Assembly (NCBI GenBank): GCA_022747635.1
Contig: JAKTNV010000009.1
Span: 61,774,267-61,838,266, forward strand
DNA length: 64,000 nt
Direction: 5' to 3'
Source: Hetaerina americana
Taxonomy: Eukaryota > Arthropoda > Insecta > Odonata > Calopterygidae
Of this stretch, positions 12,698-25,033 are shown one piece after another. Numbering within the stretch: position 1 is the first letter of the stretch; every line of letters starts with the position of its first letter. A program made the position numbers and the translations under genes. The notes under the pieces were generated by a model that saw only the letters and a program-made list of their open reading frames with translations, was not told the DNA's origin and searched no databases.

Positions 12698-12698
<1 letters not shown>
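11331..12698 (-). mobile_element. RTE-clade LINE, 5'-truncated copy on the minus strand
   Basis: This copy is highly similar to 14757-16126 of the plus-strand element but in inverted orientation. It begins inside the reverse transcriptase (RSVLVPIPKKVKSTSCEDYR) and runs to the same 3' end, AACCGGTAGATTACTTT followed by A-rich sequence. The reverse transcriptase part is near 12139-12690 and the C-terminal domain at 11428-12015. The 5' break falls exactly at an AT microsatellite. Confidence 0.9.
11428..12690 (-). pseudogene. Reverse transcriptase fragment of the truncated RTE copy
   Basis: The N-terminal part carries reverse-transcriptase blocks PIPKK, DYRTISLISHAAKVVLRI, DDQFGFRKGRG, CFVDFEKAFDRVNW and RQDCPLSPLLFNLYAEEM. 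A one-base A insertion near 12148 breaks the frame just before the catalytic block, and an A10 tract at 12020-12029 breaks it again. The C-terminal domain then reads on to a stop at 11428 (YLGSVLDQHG, AMYGAETWSLKQ, EAFEMWVWRRMEK). It cannot make a whole enzyme. Confidence 0.88.

Positions 12699-12700
<2 letters not shown>

Positions 12701-12757
<57 letters not shown>
12701..12757. repeat. (AT)n microsatellite between the two RTE copies
   Basis: A pure AT run fills the junction between the truncated end of the minus-strand LINE and the 5' end of the plus-strand LINE. Confidence 0.95.
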
Positions 12758-12760
<3 letters not shown>

Positions 12761-12762
12761 TA

Positions 12763-15700
12763 TACCCTCCCCGGACTGCAACCTTGACGTGGTGGAAGGG
12801 CTTGTGCGTTCCGATGACCCCTAGAGCTGTGCTGGCAGGAGTAATAAAAATTGCTCCTGGTAGGGTCACCCATGCCAGATAGATCGAAGGTTAGGAGCCA
12901 GACGAAAGGTAGTCCACGCAGCGTCTGTTCCTCAGTGAGGCGGCTGCAATGGCGTCTGACCCCAGTGGGGCGGCCAGTAAGTGATGGCGTCACGTTAAAA
13001 ACACCATTGAGGAAGGCAACGGGAAACCACCTCAATTATCATTCCCAAGAAAAATATGATGGACTATAGAGATATTTTGAGTCCTGGCAACCACGGGGCT
13101 CGGCCCAATCGGCCGTGTGTCGTGCCCGGCAGCGGGGGAGGCAAGGCTTCCGCGGTCGTCATCCCACGAAACCCTTGCAAGGGAAAACCAGCAGCAGCAG
13201 GGCAGAAGACGCAGGAGAAGAAGACCAAATTAGTTAGAATAGGAACGTGGAATGTTAGGACAATGATGAGGACAGGGAAAATGGAAAATGTTAAGCGAGA
13301 GATGGAAAGGGGAAATATAGATATTTTAGGTCTATGCGAGGTGAGATGGAAAGATAGCGGGGATTACTGGAGTGATAAGAATAGAATAATATACAGCGGT
13401 GGGGATGAGAGCCAACGAGGGGTTGCCATAGTATTAAATGAAGAGGTAGGAAGAAGCGTAGTCAACATAGAGCAGGTAACGGATAGAATACTACTAGTGG
13501 AGATAAAAGCAGAACCGACGAACTTAGTTATTATTCAGGTATACATGCCACCGAGCAACCATAAAGAAGAAGAGGTCGATAGGATATACGATCAGTTAGA
13601 GGACATGATCGCGTGTGTTCCTGCAGGGAAACATTTGATAGTGATGGGGGATTGGAATGCGACGGTAGGCGAAGGAAGAGATGGTGACGAGGTCGGGGAC
13701 TACGGTTTAGGCACGAGGAATGCCCGCGGGGAGAAAGCAGTTGAGTTCTGCAGAAGACAGGGCTTAGTCATCACCAACACTTGGTTTAGACACCACAAAA
13801 GACGCAGGTATACATGGAAAATGCCAGGTGACTCAGGAAGATATCAGCTAGATTATATCCTGGTTAGACACAGGTTTAGGAACAGTGTGATAAATTCCCA
13901 CAGCTTCCCGGGAGCGGATGCGGACTCAGACCACAATTTAGTTGTTATGAAATGTAGCGTACGTTTCAAAAAGATAAGGCAGGGGCGGCGAGTTAGAAAA
14001 TGGAATGTAGAAGCATTAAATGGGTTGAAAAGGAAGGAATACAAACCGGCGGTAGAGAAAATCATGGAGGATGGTAAAGGGCTTAGTACTATCGAAGAAA
14101 TGATCAAGAAAGGGTTGTCTAAAGCCGCAAAAGACACTATTGGAACCGTTAACGCTAAAAGGACTAGGAAACCATGGATCACGGATGAGATGATTACAAA
14201 GATGGATGAGCGGCGAAAATGGAAGAATATAAATACAGAATTAGGCAAAATGAAGTACAAAGAATTGAACAATACATTGAGGCGGGCAACAAATAAAGCA
14301 AAGGAAGCATGGTGGAAGACGCAGTGCGAGGATATGGAAAGTCTGCAGAGGAAGGGGGAAATCGGTGCGCTTTACAGCAAATTTAAATCGTTATCGGGAA
14401 GTAAGAAAGGAAGAGCTATGGTAACAGTTAGAGATAAGGCGGGTAAGGTAATAGTTGACGCAGGAAAGATCCAAGAGAGATGGAAGGAGTATATAGTATA
14501 GAAGAACTGTATAGTAAAGAACTCAGACCAACAAAGTTAGACATTGAAAAAGAAAATGACGTAGAGGACGACAGCTTAGGTCCAGGCATACTAGACAATG
14601 AGATAGAAAGGGCATTAAGGGAGATGAAACTTAATAAGGCCGTGGGGGTAGATAACATTCCCGTGGAACTTTTAAAATGCTTAGGAAAATGTGGGAGGGA
14701 GAGGCTATATGGGCTGATCCGTAGTATTTATGAGGGAATCTGGCCGGAAGACTTAGTGAGATCAGTTTTAGTTCCTATTCCGAAAAAGGTAAAGGCCACG
14801 TCATGTGAGGACTATAGGACAATTAGTTTGATATCCCACGCAGCTAAAGTTGTTCTTAGGATCATAAACAAAAGGATAGAGAGTAGGGCATATGATTACT
14901 TAGGGGATGATCAGTTTGGGTTTAGGAAGGGAAGAGGTACGCGTGATGCCATTGCAGTAATGAGATTATTAATCGAGAGGAATATAGAACACAACCAGGA
15001 GGTATTTGCCTGTTTCGTAGATTTCGAAAAAGCGTTTGATAGAGTGAATTGGGAAAAACTAATAAGTATTCTGCAGAAAATAGGAATAGATTGGAGGGAA
15101 AGGAGGCTAATCCGCAACCTGTACATGTCTCAGACTGCTCAGGTGCGGGCGGGAAACGGGTAGTCCGGATGGGCAGTGTTAGGAAGGGGTGTAAGGCAGG
15201 GTTGCCCATTATCACCGTTGCTGTTCAACCTGTACGCAGAAGAAATGATCAAAGAGGCATGGGAAGAACTGGAGGTAGGAATGAAAGTGGGCGGGGAATT
15301 CGTAAAATCAGTTAGGTTTACTGATGACCAAGCTTTAGTTTGTCAGTCAGCCAAGGGGCTGCAAGCATTGCTGAGTGAATTGGAAATTCAGTGCGACAGG
15401 TATGGGATGAGAATCAATATTAATAAAAAAAAAAGGTTATGCGATTTTCTAGAAAGAAAAAGGCTAAGCTTAACATTAAAGTAGGAGGGCAAAAACTAGA
15501 GCAGGTAGAACAGTTTACGTATCTCGGTAGTGTTTTGGACCAACACGGTCAAAGTAGTAGGGACGTAAGGCGAAGAATTGCGCTAGGCAAAGAGGCTTTC
15601 ACAAGGAGGAGGGAGTTGATGACAGGGACGTTGAGTAAGGATATTAAGAAAAGACTCGTAAAAACTTTGATACGGAGCGTAGCTATGTACGGCGCGGAAA

Positions 15701-16135
15701 CGTGGTCATTGAAGCAGGAGGATAAACGTAGACTGGAGGCTTTTGAAATGTGGGTGTGGAGAAGAATGGAGAAGGTGAAATGGACAGAGAAGAAAACAAA
15801 TGAGGAAGTACTTGGTATGGTGGGCGAAGAGAGGGGTTTGTTGGGAGAAATCCTATGGAGGCAGGAAAAGTGGATGAAGGGGGTGTTGACCGGAAGTGGG
15901 ATGTTGAAGACTGTGATAGAGGGGAGAATGTTGGGCAAACGAGGAAAGGGAAGGAACAGAATTGGGATGTTGGACGGGATGAAGGGAGGAAGAAAGTACT
16001 CAGAGATGAAGAGGGACCTGATATAGAGTAGGATGATGGATTTTTTGTTTTGTTAGGAATAATAAAATGTTTTGTTTTTGGTAGTTGTGTCCATCCAAAA
16101 ACCTACCTTAACCGGTAGATTACCTTAAAAAAAAA
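12763..16135 (+). mobile_element. RTE-clade LINE, nearly full-length copy
   Basis: The element has a GC-rich 5' leader (about 12763-13055), an endonuclease plus reverse-transcriptase coding region (13056-16026) and a short 3' UTR ending CCTTAACCGGTAGATTACC plus an A run. Domain order and motifs match RTE/BovB-type LINEs, often annotated as craniofacial development protein 2-like. The 5' end is placed by resemblance to the leader of the copy at 47.9 kb. I see no convincing target-site duplication. Confidence 0.9.
13056..16026 (+). pseudogene. RTE endonuclease-reverse transcriptase, broken coding region
   Basis: The first open segment (13056-14501) is an apurinic-type endonuclease. Its catalytic residues are present: N66 in GTWNVRT, E95 in CEVRW, D199 and N201 in GDWNAT, D266 in LDYILV, and D292-H293 in SDHNLV. 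A duplicated TATAG near 14495 shifts the frame. The reverse transcriptase follows (14480-15484) with FRKGRGTRDA, FVDFEKAFDR and the catalytic FTDDQAL at 15317-15337. It is interrupted by a TAG at 15161-15163, where the other copy has GAG. An A10 tract at 15425-15434 shifts the frame again before the C-terminal domain, which ends at 16026. Three lesions make it non-functional, but it is otherwise well preserved and so fairly young. Confidence 0.92.
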
Positions 16136-16145
16136 TAGATATAGT

Positions 16146-16200
16146 GAACTCTACCATCACCCACTAAACCGACCTTCGGGTTGATTACTGTGTTTAAGTA
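16146..16200 (+). repeat. SINE 3'-end fragment beside the LINE tail
   Basis: CTACCATCACCCACTAAACC followed by GACCTTCGGGTTGATTACTG matches the 3' end of the SINE at about 44395-44655 (read on its own strand) almost base for base. It begins about 10 bp after the LINE A-tail. Confidence 0.6.
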
Positions 16201-19044
16201 GCCGTTCGGCGTTCCACGAAATGTATCGAAGATCGTAAGAACACAAGACCGGAACACTGAGAAAAAACGAAACATAACTTACTAAGAAACATATCCATCC
16301 ATCAGCCATTATCCAAGCCGAGAAGGAAAAGTTTTCTATGCTTTGTATTGCTCATATGCACATTTATATATGCGAAGGATATTCTTTAGTTCATTTTATT
16401 CATATCTTTCCTCCGAACTATCGTTAATTGCCATGTTTCCCAAAAATATTTCGAAAAATAAATCCATTGCGGTAGATATTTTTGGAACTCTGAATTTCTA
16501 AAATATTAACTCTTTTTGTGAGACAAATAATTTTTGAAAACTATTATACGTGGTTTAAATTAATTTTAATAATTTCATCACGGCGTAATGACCTGTATTG
16601 TTTTCTTTCACTTAAACAATCAACATATGAATATCACAAATAGTGCAAAGAAAGGAATTTTACGACATCTTGCGATTTTTCTTGTATAAAGAAACAATAA
16701 CTGATCGTAGCCATTTCTTCATTGAACGTAATGACTTTCTGGCGCCACTGTGAAGACGTTAAACGCTCAAGTTTGGTCCCTATCATGTTCTTACTTCTTA
16801 AAAGTCTGAAGGCGCTGACCGTCATCCGCGAAAAATACTCTCTTCCCGATAGGAAATGAAATGAGAAAGATGTGTACCACATGTAGTACATGGGATAAAA
16901 GAGCTCTCAGAGGCGTCTCGATTCTATCGCAGCGTCTTATCCGAATTATGACACCGGGATGAAAGAAAGGGCGTAAATTTTTCACTCTTCCGTCGTATAC
17001 GGAGCGACTCACTCTTAAATGCCTCGATTGAGAGGGACCGACACCTTTTAAGCATGGGCATGTCAAATTTTATTTATTGCCACTTCAGTTTGAAATATGA
17101 CTCTTCCGCCTTGACAAAGAAACGCAACAAAAATAAAACCCATGTATTAATACCCAAATGGGCTTAAATTTGCAGAAATAAAATAATCGCATGCTGTTAC
17201 CAATATTTAACATGCATACATCAATTACTGCCGGACAAGTACGCTAGCATTCACTTCAACATGTCAACATCTTTCCAATCGGATTTTCGAAAATATTTAA
17301 ATACAGGCATGAACTTCTCGCCCAGTGTATTATTACGGTGACGCCAATAAATGCACAGAGATTTTTAAGTTGCTATAAGCTCCAGGACAGTAAAAAAAAA
17401 GATTATTTCAAATAAAATCTGCTTCACCCCAAGGGGGAAATGTTGGGACATAATTTATGTTTGTTTCTGTGGACATTTGACCAAGGTATTTCAATTTGTT
17501 TCAAGGTCATTTGACGGTTTGTTTTTTGTTTGGAACCTAGTTTTTTTTTCATTTAGAAACATGTTTTGTCACAGAAACCTATTCTCCTCAAAATTACAGG
17601 TAAACTTTTCAAAAATCTTTTTATCGGACTAAGTTTTTAAGATATTGGATAAAAATATATTTTAAAACAGTTATTCTGTATCTTCTATTTTTCCAAAATA
17701 ATATCTGATTTTAAAAATATATTTTTCTTACGACACTATGACTCGGTTTTCAAATGTCCAGTTGAATCCACTCGTAAATCAATGTGAACGTTAACTTAAG
17801 TCAAAGATTACCTACAAATCCGATTTTATAATCAAATAACATTGCTCGTTAGTGAATACGAATATTGTAATTATTATAACTTCGTCCGTTAGTTACTAAG
17901 CTATTTATCGGCCGGGTTTGAACTTAACTAGAGGTCATAAAACTGGGTTTTGGCCTCAAACGGAGGTTTAAATTAAGGTTGTTTAACGGCCTGGCATAAA
18001 TGACAAACATGATTTCATAATCTGCACTAAAAGTCCCTGGAGGCAAGATAGGCTCATCACTAGGTTTAACTTGGATTTTTCTTGGATCTTAATGCCTATT
18101 CTTTTCATGCATGCGCATTTTACACATTAATGTAGCTTTTAATAATGCTAACTAAGTTTTAAATAGATGTGCGTCGTTTAAGGTACTTCATATTCCTTAA
18201 TCATCTCACCTAGTCGAGCCCTGTCTTTAAGACTCACGTGCGCATCCATTCATGCAGGTAAACTACCGCTCAGAAGCATTGTGGTACCTGCTCTACAAGG
18301 AAAAAATGAACCAAATGATCTTTTCGATGGCGATATAGTTTCTTCGATTGTCTTCATATATGTCAGCATACACTCTCCGTAGGAGTCGCAGTGATTACGT
18401 CGCTATCACACTATCCCCGAGAAAAATGAAGAAATGTGGGAATCCACTTGAGCGAGACTCGTGATTGGATACGACCAAGTGACAACCTTCGTCATTGGAA
18501 GGCACGGCCTTACAAATTCGCCTCTCTTTATCCAATTCGACCGAAAGGACTGCTTTGCGGTTGTCTGCTGTTGACACAGGGGGTCATCGGTGACGGTGAG
18601 CTGATGACCGACGCCGGGAAAGTATAATTACACGTTTATTTAATACGCGATGCGCCCGACGGATATCCTACAAGCTCTGAGAGCTCGGATCAAACACTGT
18701 TGACTTCCCCCGAAGCATGGTAGCGGAAGGAGGACCATTTTAGGCCGGTTATCGATGTTCCCAAGTGTTTCCTAAGCAGTTTTCTCTCTTGCGGCATACT
18801 TTGGAACACTTCATTGTTACCACAGCGCTGCATGACACCCATTAAAACCGCCAGGTGGTCAAATCGTTGACAATTTTCACAAAACATTCTATTCCATTTG
18901 TTAAAATTAATGTTATAACTAAATATTAAAATTATTTCATTTATTGATGAATTTTAACGGATCTTTATGATCTAACTTCCTTCAGTGGATTTTTCGTGTC
19001 CATATCTTCAAAGAGGAATAAAGAATTAAATCAGGATGTGTTTG

Positions 19045-20010
19045 TTTTGTTACTTATATTTCAAGGAAGTGTTTGATAGAGTTAATTTGATGGAATAAAT
19101 GAATGTATTGCATAAAATAGGAGTATATTTGAGGGATAGAAGGCTTATTTGCAACTTGTACATATCTCAGACAGCTCAGGCGCGAGTTATAAATGGAGAG
19201 TCCCAATGGGCAGTGTTAGGAAGCAAAGTAAGGCAGGGTTTTCCATTATCACCGGTGCTCTTCGACGCATATGTAGAGAAAATGGTTAAAGAGGCATGGG
19301 AAGAAATGAAGATAAGAATGAAAGTCGCTAGGGATTTAATTACATCATTTAGGTGTCCGGATGATCAAGCTTTAGCTTGCAAGGCAGCCAAGGGGTTGTA
19401 AGCAATGCTGAGTTGATTAGAAATTCAGTGCGATAGATATGGGATGAGAATAAAACAGGTGGAAGAGTTTATCAATCTTGCGAGTGTTCTAGAACAAAAT
19501 GATCAATATAGTACGCAGACATACGAAGAAAGATTGCGTTAGGCAAAGAATCTATCACAAGGAGGATGGAATTGATGACAGGAACTTTGAGGACGGATGT
19601 TAAAAAAGGCTCATTAAAATTTTAATATGGAGTGTGATTTTGTACTGCGCGAAAACATGGTCATCGAAGCAAGATTATAGACGCAGATTGGAGACTTTTA
19701 AACTGTGGGAGTGAAGAAGGATGGAGAAGATTAAATGGACAGAAAGGGAGACAATCGAGGAAGTGCTAGGTATGGTGGGCGAAGAGAGGGGATAGATGGG
19801 AGAAATCATAAGGAGGCAGGAAAAATGGATGAAAAGCAGATTGATCGGCATTGGGATGTTGAAGAGTGTGATAGAGGGGAGAATATTAGGAAAACGAAGA
19901 CGTGGTGGAAATAGGACAGGGACGTTGGGTGGAATGGAGGGAGGAAAGAAGTATACGGAGATAAAGAGGGGCGGCTTGTTGTAGTGTGGGATATCAGGTT
20001 GTGTTTTGTT
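19045..20010 (+). pseudogene. Older, decayed RTE reverse transcriptase fragment
   Basis: This starts at the block equivalent to FEKAFDRVNW (here GSVxDRVNL-like) and includes LICNLYISQTAQARVINGES, VRQGFPLSPVLFDAYVEKMV and a degraded CPDDQALACKAA where the catalytic FxDD should be. A deletion at about 19450 removes the A-tract region. The C-terminal domain continues with several stops to GGMEGGKKYTEIKRG near 19980. It is much more diverged than the copies at 11-16 kb. Confidence 0.85.
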
Positions 20011-20950
20011 AGGATAGGCAAAGAAATGCACTGTTTTACCGTTCCAAAACATGTGTGCATATGGAGGAGTATGAATTTATCTACAATGTAATGCCATCTA
20101 CAATGCCTATGTGGATTTTCATATATAATTGAACTATAAGCTCTGTAAAAATAATCAATATCCCCCTATTCAATGCTCAATCAAAACAGTGACTACTACT
20201 TTTATATAATGGGTTGTTAATAAATACAACAATTTGAAATTAAATTATACATGCAACATTTCAATGCAGCATTGAATCATATGAAAATCAAAAGATTTGT
20301 TAAAGCTATCTTCTGGGGAATAGGACACAAGTCCAATTTTTTAAAGTGCTGTTTTTATTTCTATCAAGTTACCAACGGAGATAAAAGCGTTCGGTAAAAT
20401 GTGTGAAAAATAGTCTTGTTTAGAATACAGCAAATGAAAATAGTAATTGTAAAATCCCTACAGTATCAATTATTTCTATTTTTTATCCTCTATTTTGTAT
20501 ATATGCTATGTTTCAATTCGGTCAATACTTTAATAACTACTTAAAAAATTGCTGAATTTGTTATACTTTCTGAGGTGTGTGATTTCTGCATAGATGATAT
20601 TTTCCTCTGAAAGTTGGCTGTTTTAATCCATCTGCCATAAATTACATGGATCATTTTACTGAGCTTAGGCTCTTTGTCACATTTTGAACAACAATAAAAT
20701 AAAATTGAAAACATTTTTTTTTAACCAGCAAGCTAACTGAAGCAAATTCGTACGAAACTAACTTCTTCCTCAGCCATGCAATGCAAACTTAAACTACGAT
20801 GTTACTCCTTGAGAAATATAACCAACTTATCATTTTTCAATTAAATTTTCAAAAATCCCTGGCTGAGGAATTTTTAAAAAAAGGATATTTGTTCTAGTGT
20901 TTTCCAACAATTCCAACCCCTCATTTCGAAACTGCTTTCTTTTTCACCAG

Positions 20951-21196
20951 AAGTCAGCTTGGAGAGAAAGATAAACACTGTGATGGAGGGTGTGGTGTAC
21001 CTGGTGGCCATCTTGATCTCATGCGTCTTCCTCGTGGCCACGCTCGTGGCATACGCCATCTTGCCTTCGCTTCGGAACCTGCATGGGGTCACTCTCGTGT
21101 CGCACGCCACGTGTCTCCTGGCCGCATTCATCTGCCTCACAGCCGGCAAGTTCTACAGTAACGCCTTGCGCGGAGGACTGGGGTGCAAGGTGCTCG
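20951..21196 (+). CDS. Methuselah-like receptor, exon with TM1 and TM2
   Basis: This exon covers residues about 89-171 of the joined protein. TM1 runs from about 103 to 126 (VVYLVAILISCVFLVATLVA) and is followed by the short loop LPSLRNLHG, a signature of class B and Mth receptors. TM2 is at about 135-156 and C167 lies just before TM3. The acceptor is CTTTTTCACCAG ending at 20950 and the donor is GTAAGA at 21197, both in phase 1. The preceding G at 2601 plus AA here makes a Glu codon, and the last G joins GT at 51143 to make Gly. The exon is clearly more GC- and CpG-rich than the flanking intron. Confidence 0.93.
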
Positions 21197-21600
21197 GTAA
21201 GAAGACATGGGGGAGGTAATTCCCTAACGATGGCGCCCGTTTCTTTTTGCTCAATGACATCATTATGGCATCGGCTACCAGAAATAGCATCAATAGCTAT
21301 TCCGTAAAAGTCACCGATGCCATTTCTGTATGTTATTTGAGTTTTGGGATACCGAAGCTGTGACATTATAACATAGCTGGAATTGCATTGCATCAACAAA
21401 CGCGTTGCTCTGTCATCACCTTAGGTCTTTTTTCATACAACGCAGAGTTTAAACGTCTTAAACTCTTGAAAATAGCGCGAGCATCCGAAAAAATTGTCTA
21501 ACAGTAATCATACATAAGAGATGGTTTGCAAAAATATTCGGATCTAATACATCTATAATTTAGTATTTAACAAAAAGTAGCAAATAAGATTCAAGGTATT

Positions 21601-21782
21601 TTTTTTATTTTACGGCCAGGTTTCGATGTATTACATTATCATCAGGTGTACCTGATAACCTGATGACGATGTAATGCATCGAAATCCGGTCGTAAAATAA
21701 AATAAAGTTTATCAACTGGAAAAGTGCTTCGATCAGTTATTCATTATGCTCGACTTCCACCACATCACGCCTGAAGCTACTC
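21601..21782 (-). mobile_element. Short retroposed element with 15-bp target duplication
   Basis: The same 15 bases, AAGATTCAAGGTATT, lie directly on both sides. The plus-strand left edge is T-rich, so the element reads 5' to 3' on the minus strand with an A-rich tail after CCTGGCCGTAAAATAAAA. Length is about 182 bp with no ORF. Its 3' half carries two hammerhead-like cores in opposite orientation. A target duplication plus A-rich tail points to LINE-mediated retroposition. Confidence 0.75.
21618..21690. repeat. Pair of opposed hammerhead-like cores (21.6 kb locus)
   Basis: On the minus strand: CTGATGA, 13 bases, CGAAACC. On the plus strand from 21660: CTGATGA, 13 bases, CGAAATC. Each can form a short stem II (GATG with CATC on the plus copy; an A-C mismatch replaces one pair on the minus copy) with a five-base loop. 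Both are followed by CCGTA or TCGTA then AAAT. Confidence 0.5.
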
Positions 21783-22392
21783 AAGATTCAAGGTATTACT
21801 ACTATTCCAGTTTTTACTTGGTATCTAATTGATTTAAGACAACCTTCATGCATTTACAATAATAGATGGCGCAAAATAACACTTCTTATAACAAAGCAGC
21901 AGTAGCATCACAAAATTTGTTATAAAGTAGTCTAAATTGTTTTATGCTTGAAGAAACGAGTTTTTGGTGAGTGCATCCACTTCACACGCATATCCCCAAA
22001 CGATCCCAATTCTCGCAATGGTTGTCTTCCTTCGTGAACTACATACTAAATAATCACACGCCGTAGATGAGCTTACTAAAGTATGGAATGTAAATAATTT
22101 GTCACCAAAACCAGAATAAATATTGCCCTTCAGAGCACAATCAGTTGAAAAGGGGGAATTTCACAAAAATATGAAATAATCAACTGACAAATGATATTAC
22201 CTTGACAATAAAAGGAAAGGCGACAGTAAATGCTCCAAAAAAAGAACCAATGGCATACAACTCTCGGAATATGCCCCGGGTTATTTTCTCAATCTATGTC
22301 TCACTCTTTATCCTCTGAAATTGTTGCATTGAAATGCACATCAGCGGATTACACCGTCAAAAAGTTACTATTGTGGCATCTCCCGCAGTTTC

Positions 22393-22880
22393 TTACAATC
22401 TATACCAGGGTATTTATATACACAATATTAAGTTTCATGAACGACTAAGACGGATTTCGTCAACTCTTACTAATTTTATATAAATTACCACAATCTTCCT
22501 ATAACCTAATATGCAACAGTAATGTATCAAAATATGGTGAAAAACAGCTCTGGAACTATTTATTTATTTATCTACCCTGCAAGCCACCGCCAGGGTGTAT
22601 GGAAGGGAATGAATGTACATTAGATTATTTTTGACCTGTATATGAATCTACCGCGGTCAGACAATGTTATTCTGTTCCCTTGTCATTCGTGGAAAAAATG
22701 ACATCTTAAATCTATTTGTTCTACACTAAATATCTCTAATTTTATTAATATTATCTCTCCAACCGTAGTACGATGGGGGTAGTAATACATTTTCAACATC
22801 ACTGCTAAAGAGACACCCTTCCAATTTATGCCAGAGCTCCAATTTTCAAATTAACCTTCGCTCCGTGAGTGAAATCCATA
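22393..22880 (+). repeat. Dispersed repeat, copy 1
   Basis: The segment from TATACCAGGGTATTTATATA to CCTTCGCTCCGTGAGTG is similar throughout to 27488-27990 in the same orientation. It includes ACGGATTTCGTCAACTCTTA and CCACCGCCAGGGTGTATGG. No protein family is recognised. It may be the tail of a LINE or an uncharacterised retroelement. Confidence 0.8.
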
Positions 22881-25033
22881 GCCCTAGCTGCTCTAATATT
22901 TTGAATACGCTACTAAGTTTACCATGACAACGTTTTACAAATCTAGCTCAACTCTTCACTAATTAGTCACAAACAACAGCAATCGTCCTTTAAATCGAAA
23001 GCAACTATATTGAAGGAGAGTATTGAAACAGAAGAAATGAATGTTGTCCTGAAATAATTCGGCTTAAAGGGTCCAATGGAAATGAATACGAAAGTTTTAT
23101 CTTTGAGCGAATGGTGTCTCTAAGTGTGCATGATATTTTTGGGGAAGGATAACTCAAAAACTATTGATCTGATTAGCAGAAAATATAAATTATACTTAGC
23201 ATTTTAATTAATATTGGTTAAGTTGTTCAGAATTTGACCAAAATCCACTAACGGGAGTCATCATTTCGGCCATTTTTCAACACTTTTCTTTTTTCTTTTG
23301 TAAGTGGTGCTGACTCAAAAAATTTGAAACAGACCGAGAGATATGGAAACTTATTTTGGTTAAAACTTGCGTGACGAAAAATTTTATTTTTCTCATTGGA
23401 TTGTGAAATAACTGAGTTACAAGCGAAGAATTTGAACTATGATACGAATGAATAATTTAGTTTACTATTGTTTTACTTTAATCGTTAGTCCCAAGAAACT
23501 TTTACGAACTCCATTCACATTCCATATTTTTACTGTTTTTTCGACCCTCCTGATAGTGATCACCAGGATCCTCTTTGCCGCAATCAACGTATTTCTTTCA
23601 TAGGGCGATTTTTAAACCTATTTTGCCGTGGAAAGAAAGAGGTGGTTACAAAAGAAATTACGCCTTAAATAATTAACTGTTTGGGGAAAAGATTACTAGA
23701 CCCATCCTTCATTCTGTCTTGTAGAGGGACAAAGAAAAACGTTTTAATTGACTGAATAATTCAATACCTTACCGTCCATTAGTTATGTTTTTCTTATCAT
23801 TTATCATAAAAAATAAAAGTTGTTCTGATAAATCAATGTGCTATCTGTATCATATTTTGTTTTCCCAGGAAGCATTTGGGGAAACTGGTTCGTAGTAGTT
23901 AGACGTCAGGTTACGATAAAACACGAATGTCTTTAAGCAGGTATGATACAATTGACGAGTTGATAATAGAATAAAAAAAGTTACAAATAAATATATGCAT
24001 GCAAAAATGGGTATTTTACAAAATGAGCATTATTAAGGCATTTGTGGCAATGTTCTCTAAATTACGTAACACCATCAAGGTTTTGAAAGTTCGATTTTCT
24101 CGGTAAATTTTATCGTGTTTCTTCACAACTCGGGACAGTTTATCAGCCCATTATGTTAAGTGTCCACTGATAGCGGGGCGAGGCCAAAATTAATTGCTGC
24201 CAATTATTGGGGAATCAGACATGTAATTTGTTTGAGTAATTGGAGGAGTTTAATGAAGCTAAGTGAAATTAAACGGGTTGAAAGAGAAGGGGAGCTGAAA
24301 TTGCTTATTCTCAAATCAATGGAAATTGAAGCTCGTAGTAATAAGCGATTTGCGTAGATAACCGCTGTGTCGCTGCCAGGCAACCTCATTTTTTTACATA
24401 TAGTGTACACACCGCCTTAATGATGTCGCATACAAACGAAGGTCGCATAAATATACAAGTAACTTTTTACATGGCCGCTTTGCATTATTGTTAGGCTGTC
24501 GTTTGCAACCACTTGATACTATTACCCTCCCAAAGGCCCACACCGTTCACAAAAATAGTCGGGTCAAATAAAAGTAGTCAAATAAAAAAACGCGGGTAAA
24601 TAAACTGCTGCCTTTTTGTGAGATATACAGGAATACCTGGACAAGAATATTACGAATGAAAAAAGGACTCCGAATGCCCATTAGCTAATTAAACTATAGA
24701 TGATTCTCTTATTCAACATTTGTATCTGATAATGGCAGTCAAACGGTTTTATTCTCCAAGTCTAACATAAACTCTGAAGATCAATACTCCTCACGGTTGT
24801 TCTAGAGAGCGTACATGATTCAAAAGGATAATTGGTAAAACTATCGATCATAAATGAAAATTAATTACTGATTAAACGTTGCAAATCTTTATGTTTGACT
24901 ATGTTGTAATAAGCTATAATTTTGAATTATTCAACCATCGAAATAGCTTTGCAAATTAGGGGAGTTTCCAGAATCCCAGACAATTTTCTTCAATTAATTT
25001 TTCTCTCGCCTCGCTAACAGTGGCCACTTAATA

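Larger units (their letters stand above)
2602..20950 (+). other. Intron 1 (about 18.3 kb) of the methuselah-like gene
   Basis: This is a phase-1 intron with donor GTGAGC and acceptor TTTTCACCAG. It holds SINE copies near 2.9, 5.9 and 10.8 kb, two similar LINE-like fragments at 5.2 and 10.5 kb, a hammerhead-like core at 7.7 kb, a palindrome at 11.1 kb, the inverted RTE pair at 11.3-16.1 kb and an older RTE copy at 19.0 kb. The stretches 3140-4450, 6050-7600, 7800-9540 and 16200-19040 show no gene or repeat I can identify. Confidence 0.8.

Noticed and set aside
12139..13035. A 298-codon minus-strand frame
   Set aside because: It is a chimera: antisense of the plus-strand LINE leader, then the AT microsatellite, then the reverse transcriptase of the minus-strand copy. 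Not a real fusion gene.
11331..16135. Twin-primed single LINE insertion
   Set aside because: Twin priming gives an inverted 5' piece and one 3' end; here both copies keep the 3' end.
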